Source: Anaerolineae bacterium
Lineage (GTDB): Bacteria; Chloroflexota; Anaerolineae; Anaerolineales; E44-bin32
Direction of reading: 5' to 3'
NCBI GenBank assembly: GCA_011192015.1
Contig: DUET01000088.1
Coordinates: 1 to 64,000, forward strand
DNA length: 64,000 nucleotides
In this document: piece by piece, positions 60,092-64,000 of the stretch
Layout of the letters: each line of letters opens with the position of its first letter
Position numbering within the stretch: the first letter of the stretch is position 1
Program-made: the position numbers and the translations under genes
The notes under the pieces: model-generated
What the model was told of the DNA's origin: nothing
What the model saw: the letters and a program-made list of their open reading frames with translations, nothing else
Database searches by the model: none

Positions 60092-61342
60092 TCACATACC
60101 AGCACTTTGTGTGGATTTCGGCAGGATCAAAATCAGGGGCGTACCAACCAGCATCAGGATTCCGCTGAAGACAAAGCCATGCCGCAGGCCGAAGAGGTCC
60201 CCGATCACACCTAAAAGAATGACGACGACGGCGCGAATAAGAAAGGTCATCGCCATGTAGATCCCATTCGCAAGAGCCCGATTTTCGGGATAACTCTCCT
60301 GCACCAGGGCCATGATCACAGGCGTCAGCGAGATGCCTGCAAACCCGAGCAAGGGCAGCATTGATATTTGCGCCCATCCCTTCAGGCTCATGAAGAGGAA
60401 AAGCAGCACCGGCGAGGACACCATGGATAGAAACAGAACCCGTCGCCTCCCCAGTCGATCGCTCAGCGAACCTCCCACCAAGGCTCCAAACACACCGGCC
60501 GCTTCCAAGATGGATAGGGAAGCGCCCGCCAACCAGAGGTCGGCCCCTTCTTCGGTTAGGAAGGTTGGGAGGTAGATGGTGATGGCTGCACTCATGAATG
60601 CGCGAACGGTAAGAATGCCGGCTAGCGGCGTCATGAGAGGCCGCATCTCGCGCAGCGCTTTACGCCACGGGAGACTCCGCTCCACTTCCGGTGGTTGACC
60701 CGAGACATCACGCAGGCGCAAGATCAGCATCCCGGAGGCGAGCCAGCCACCGATCATCAACCAAGGAGTGCCTCGGAAAGTCAGGAACCCGATAGCGGTC
60801 ACGATGAGGATGGGACCCAGAGTCCGCCCTAATTCGCCTCCAGCCATCCAGAAGCTCATACCCCGTCCAAGCTTGCGCTTCGATAACCGCCCGACCATCA
60901 CCGGACCAACAGCATGGTAGCCTGCTGAGCTGAGCCCGGCGGCGAGAATCACAAGCGATAGAGAAAGGTACGATGGTGCGACACCGATCAAGCTCATCAT
61001 CGTGCCCGTGATGGCTGGACCCAGGAATACGAGGTAACGCAGACTGACACGATCGGCGAGATGCCCAATCAAAGGTTGGAGAATGGATGGGCTTTGCAGG
61101 AAAACCGACAGCAACCCGGCTTCCGTCTTTGTGATAGCGAGCTTGGAGATGAGAACGGGCAGGAGAGGCGGGAGGAAACCAGTGTAGGTATCGTGAAAGG
61201 CATGACCAACCGCGAGGGTGACCTCCCGCTCTGTTCCCAAACGCTCTTCTTCGACGTCAGGTAATTGAGGGCCTGGATCGCTGCTCTTACGCGGATGAGT
61301 ACGGGGTTCAGGCAATGGGTTCCCTTCCCAACAAGCACCCAT
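60092..61342 (-). CDS. MFS transporter, fosmidomycin-resistance (Fsr)-like
   Basis: A 416-residue major facilitator. AVGHAFHDTYTGFLPPLLPVLISKLAITKTEAG at the first helix, with GHLADRVSLRYLVFLG in the helix 2-3 loop, resembles the Fsr subfamily that exports fosmidomycin and related drugs. GGSLSDRLGRRRVLFLS is the second A-motif. The N-terminal 40 residues are soluble. The ATG at 61342 follows GGGTGG. Substrate is unknown; the 100 bp to the next gene hold no terminator that I can see. Confidence 0.88.
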   Translation of the reverse strand: MGACWEGNPLPEPRTHPRKSSDPGPQLPDVEEERLGTEREVTLAVGHAFHDTYTGFLPPLLPVLISKLAITKTEAGLLSVFLQSPSILQPLIGHLADRVSLRYLVFLGPAITGTMMSLIGVAPSYLSLSLVILAAGLSSAGYHAVGPVMVGRLSKRKLGRGMSFWMAGGELGRTLGPILIVTAIGFLTFRGTPWLMIGGWLASGMLILRLRDVSGQPPEVERSLPWRKALREMRPLMTPLAGILTVRAFMSAAITIYLPTFLTEEGADLWLAGASLSILEAAGVFGALVGGSLSDRLGRRRVLFLSMVSSPVLLFLFMSLKGWAQISMLPLLGFAGISLTPVIMALVQESYPENRALANGIYMAMTFLIRAVVVILLGVIGDLFGLRHGFVFSGILMLVGTPLILILPKSTQSAGM

Positions 61343-61541
61343 TCTACCACCCAGGACTTAATTCCAGTAACGCGCCCATTGTCATCCTAGTGCAATCACA
61401 GCATGTTGGTCTGACACACGGTGATGGATGGAAAGATGGGAAAGCTTAATCCAAAGAACAGGAGCCACCCCATTCGTTGGCCACGACCTGGCGTGGAGAA
61501 ATTTCAGCAAATCGATTTGGAGAGACTGCAGCACGCCCGGG

Positions 61542-62501
61542 TTACGTCGATCGAGCCCGACCATAGATGACGACAACGCTGATGATGATGATCCCGCTGA
61601 GCATGATCTGCCACTCATCACCAAGCCCTGCCATAAGCAGGATGCTGTACAAGCATGCAAGGATAAGCACGCCCAGGAAAGTCCGCTCCACCCCTCCCCG
61701 GCCACCAGAGAACAACGTTCCCCCAATAATCACAGCTGCGATGGATTTCAACGCCACGTCCGCTCCTACTCCAGCTCCTGACTGAAAGGTCGGGTAGGGC
61801 GTTCGAGCCCAACCGAGATACAGGAGCCCTGCCGTAGCAGCCAGTAATCCACTGAGCATATACACCAGGATTTGGATGCGCTCCACCTTGATGCCCGAGA
61901 AACGACAGGCAACCGGATTGCTTCCCACAGCACGGATACGCCAACCAAATGGAGTGTATTTAAGCACAAGGAAGAAGATGATGGTGAGGGCGATCCAAAC
62001 AATGCTGATATACGGGAAACCCAGGACTCGGCCTGTGCTGAAGGCGATCAACTCCTCGGTGGCTCTTCCATGCCCACCGCCCCCTGTGGTCACATAGAGC
62101 ACTCCGGTCAGGGAGATCAACATGGCCAAGGTCATGACAACATGCGGGATCTTCGCCTTGGCGATGGCGATCCCGTTGATGAAGCCAATGCCGGCCCCGA
62201 TCAATAAACAGATCAGCGCGGGGAGCAGCGTGCCTCCATCCAACATGAGCAGCGCTCCCGTCATGGTGCTGATCCAGTATATCGAGCCGATGGATAGATC
62301 CAATCCTCCGGAGAGAATGACCAAGGTCTGTGCAAGAGACAGGAGGCCCAGCATGGTGTTGCAATACAGCACCATGGTCAGGTGCTGATAGGTCAGGAAT
62401 CCAGGCGTGGCAAGGCCGGCCACGACCATAATCACGGTCAAAGCAAGGGCTAAAGCGAGGAACTGCTTGGTGGAAGATTCCAGCTTGATTCTGGAAATCA
62501 T
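61542..62501 (-). CDS. Rbs-type sugar ABC permease, second copy
   Basis: A 319-residue ABC-2-type sugar permease of the RbsC family. LLSLAQTLVILSGGLDLSIGSIYWIST near residue 60 is the hallmark motif, AVGSNPVACRFSGIKVERIQ is the cytoplasmic coupling loop and GGTLFSGGRGGVERTFLG the conserved C-terminal loop. It overlaps the first permease gene by 4 bp. Two different permeases in one importer indicate a heterodimeric pore, as in some xylose, galactofuranose or autoinducer-2 systems. The substrate-binding protein is not in the window. Confidence 0.92.
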   Translation of the reverse strand: MISRIKLESSTKQFLALALALTVIMVVAGLATPGFLTYQHLTMVLYCNTMLGLLSLAQTLVILSGGLDLSIGSIYWISTMTGALLMLDGGTLLPALICLLIGAGIGFINGIAIAKAKIPHVVMTLAMLISLTGVLYVTTGGGGHGRATEELIAFSTGRVLGFPYISIVWIALTIIFFLVLKYTPFGWRIRAVGSNPVACRFSGIKVERIQILVYMLSGLLAATAGLLYLGWARTPYPTFQSGAGVGADVALKSIAAVIIGGTLFSGGRGGVERTFLGVLILACLYSILLMAGLGDEWQIMLSGIIIISVVVIYGRARST

Positions 62502-63490
62502 TCGACCTGCCTGCCTTTCCGGGCGAAATAGATCTGGAGGCCGGCAACGCTGGCCAGCAGCGCACCCTTGGCGATGAATTGATTCCAGATGTTGATGCCC
62601 AAGAACTGCAGGATCCGCCCCAGGGAGGAGATGATCAGTGCGGCTCCCAACGTGCCTCCATAGCCACCCACGCCGCCTGTGACGAGCGTGCCTCCCATGA
62701 ACACCGTGGTGAAGGAATCAAAGAGATAGGGAGCTCCCGCCTCGGCATTTCCGCTGCCAATGCGCGCCGCGATGAACAATCCACCCAGCGCAGAGGCGAT
62801 GGCGCTGATGATGTAAGTCTTGATCAGAGTCTGGTCGACATTGATGCCCGACATGCGCGCGCGCTCCGGTGCTCCCCCGACGGCATAGATCTCACGCCCC
62901 AATCTCCTTCGCTGAAGCAAAATGCTTCCCACGATGGCCGTGCACACCAGAATCAGGAACGCGGTCAAGGGGAAGTCACCGACCTGAAAGAGAAGGACTT
63001 CTTTGTAATTATCCGGAATGTAACCTCCCGGGCTCGGCCTGATCAGCAAGTTGAGACCCGAGAGGAAGAACATCATGCACAGCGTCATGATGAAGGGATT
63101 GATGCCAAGCTTGGTGACTCCGAGGCCATTGATGGCGCCAATGGCCACTGCGATGATCAACACCAGAATGATGCTGGGAATGATACCTTTGACCATGGCC
63201 ACGGAGGCCACGGCTGTTGCCATGCTCGCTACCGCGCCAACCGATAAGTCGAAACCTCGACTGATCACGACCACAGTCTGCGCCAGCCCGATCAGGGCAA
63301 TCGGCACAGCGCTGGTGAGGATGTTGGAATAGGTTGGCACCATGCGGAAGTACGGCGAAGCGATTGCGGAGATAATCCAGATCAACACCAGGATGACATA
63401 GACATAGTGCGTCTGAAGAGCCATCCACAGCTTTTGGAGCCATGAGATCGTCTTACGTTGAGCACGGGGGATTGGGGTCGTTTCAGCCAT
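62498..63490 (-). CDS. Rbs-type sugar ABC permease, first copy
   Basis: A 330-residue RbsC-family permease. LIGLAQTVVVISRGFDLSVGAVASMATA near residue 60 is the signature, with GLGVTKLGINPFIMTLCMMFFLSGL and GTLVTGGVGGYGGTLGAALI following. The ATG at 63490 lies within the end of the ATPase gene, an 8-bp overlap (ATPase stop at 63483), so translation is coupled and no Shine-Dalgarno site is needed. An open frame extends 23 codons upstream, but this start fits the family. Confidence 0.92.
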   Translation of the reverse strand: MAETTPIPRAQRKTISWLQKLWMALQTHYVYVILVLIWIISAIASPYFRMVPTYSNILTSAVPIALIGLAQTVVVISRGFDLSVGAVASMATAVASVAMVKGIIPSIILVLIIAVAIGAINGLGVTKLGINPFIMTLCMMFFLSGLNLLIRPSPGGYIPDNYKEVLLFQVGDFPLTAFLILVCTAIVGSILLQRRRLGREIYAVGGAPERARMSGINVDQTLIKTYIISAIASALGGLFIAARIGSGNAEAGAPYLFDSFTTVFMGGTLVTGGVGGYGGTLGAALIISSLGRILQFLGINIWNQFIAKGALLASVAGLQIYFARKGRQVE

Positions 63491-64000
63491 AGTATGAGTC
63501 GACCAGCTCCTCTTCATCGACTTCGGTGCCCTGGAACTCCCGTGTGATGCGACCTTCATGCATCACCAGAATGCGGTCGGGTAAATTAACCACTTCCTCC
63601 AGGTCGGTCAATACAGCCAGGGTGGGAATACCCTCGTTCGCCAGCGAGCGCAACAAGGCATAGATCTCTGCCTTGGCACCGACATCCAAACCAATGGTGG
63701 GCTGATCCATGAGCAGGATGCGCGGCTTTGAGAGCAGGTACTTTCCAAGCACAACCTTCTGTCGATTGCCACCACTGAGCTGCTGCACGATCTTGGAAAG
63801 TGAGGGAGTCTCGATGCGCAGGTTTTCTACCATCTCCTGTATGACCCCACGATCCTCCTTCATGCGGATGAACCCCAACCGCGCCCGGTCGGAAATGCTG
63901 CCTAAGGAGATGTTGAGCCAGACATCGTGGCTCAGCCACAATTCCTCATCATCGCGGCGATCCGATACGTAGAAGATCCCGCTTTCAACGGCGTTGAATG
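63483..64000 (-). CDS. Rbs-type sugar ABC ATPase, C-terminal part (cut by window end)
   Basis: The visible 172 codons are the second nucleotide-binding domain of a tandem sugar ATPase (RbsA/MglA-like). GIFYVSDRRDDEELW, with the family's Y-V-x-x-D-R motif, is at the cut edge, followed by the signature LSGGNRQKVVLGKYLLSKP and Walker B ILLMDQPTIGLDVGAK, and the end ITREFQGTEVDEEELVDSYYG. The Walker A glutamate residue is replaced by Gln (MDQPT), the usual degenerate or non-catalytic site of the second domain in this family. The N-terminal half lies beyond the window. Confidence 0.93.
   Translation of the reverse strand, partial: FNAVESGIFYVSDRRDDEELWLSHDVWLNISLGSISDRARLGFIRMKEDRGVIQEMVENLRIETPSLSKIVQQLSGGNRQKVVLGKYLLSKPRILLMDQPTIGLDVGAKAEIYALLRSLANEGIPTLAVLTDLEEVVNLPDRILVMHEGRITREFQGTEVDEEELVDSYYG

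Overview
The window looks like a chromosomal contig from a member of the Chloroflexota, most likely Anaerolineae or a related uncultured lineage. This is an inference. It rests on the style of the proteins (CSLREA/beta-helix surface proteins, a large insertion in RpoB, many lipoproteins, no obvious outer-membrane machinery), the moderately high GC and the mix of anaerobe-type functions. No rRNA, tRNA, CRISPR array, transposase or prophage was recognised.

Layout. 1-7662 (minus): rpoB with its own promoter and structured leader, then a separately promoted str operon rpsL-rpsG-fusA-tuf; rpoC and rplJL are not adjacent. 7773-10190 (minus): TPR/lytic transglycosylase lipoprotein with a probable leaderless mRNA. 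10301-14511 (plus): mtnA, PfkB kinase, GNAT and ahcY, a four-gene unit that fits recycling of methylthioadenosine and S-adenosylhomocysteine by-products. 14597-16176 (minus): recA, with an SOS-box-like palindrome inside its promoter, and a GyrI-like gene. 16239-19763: sensor kinase and response regulator. 19969-24610: complete branched-chain amino acid ABC operon. 24773-28718: sulfur module with two paralogous ArsR regulators, a sulfide:quinone-oxidoreductase-like flavoprotein, a DUF1641 protein, a single-cysteine TusE/DsrC-like carrier and a DsrE3-like protein. 29037-31883 (minus): a frameshifted ArsB/P-protein-like transporter, a universal stress protein and an unknown gene. 32010-35436 (minus): nitroreductase, lipoprotein, MazG-like and saccharopine-dehydrogenase-like genes. 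35671-41136 (minus): two tandem paralogous CSLREA/beta-helix surface proteins. 41664-48508: transglutaminase-like protein, tpiA, MBL hydrolase, diguanylate cyclase with structured leader, and a membrane-embedded spermidine-synthase-like protein. 48692-52813: PadR regulator with palindromic operator, a BtuF/FecCD/FecE-type importer and an NTPase. 52847-61342: mixed small metabolic genes, two MFS transporters and a selenocysteine-type peroxiredoxin. 61542-64000: sugar (Rbs-type) ABC transporter, cut by the window end.

The most striking item is at 56481-57185. This AhpC/Prx gene has an in-frame TGA exactly at the peroxidatic cysteine codon. It is followed 17 nt later by a hairpin with a GGUC loop and a bulged UU, very like the E. 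coli fdhF SECIS element, and the gene also lacks the usual resolving cysteine. It is best read as a selenoprotein. The second is the compact sulfur-transfer cassette at 24773-28718, whose carrier keeps only the terminal cysteine. Promoters and starts were placed by eye from -35/-10 and Shine-Dalgarno motifs, so they are predictions.
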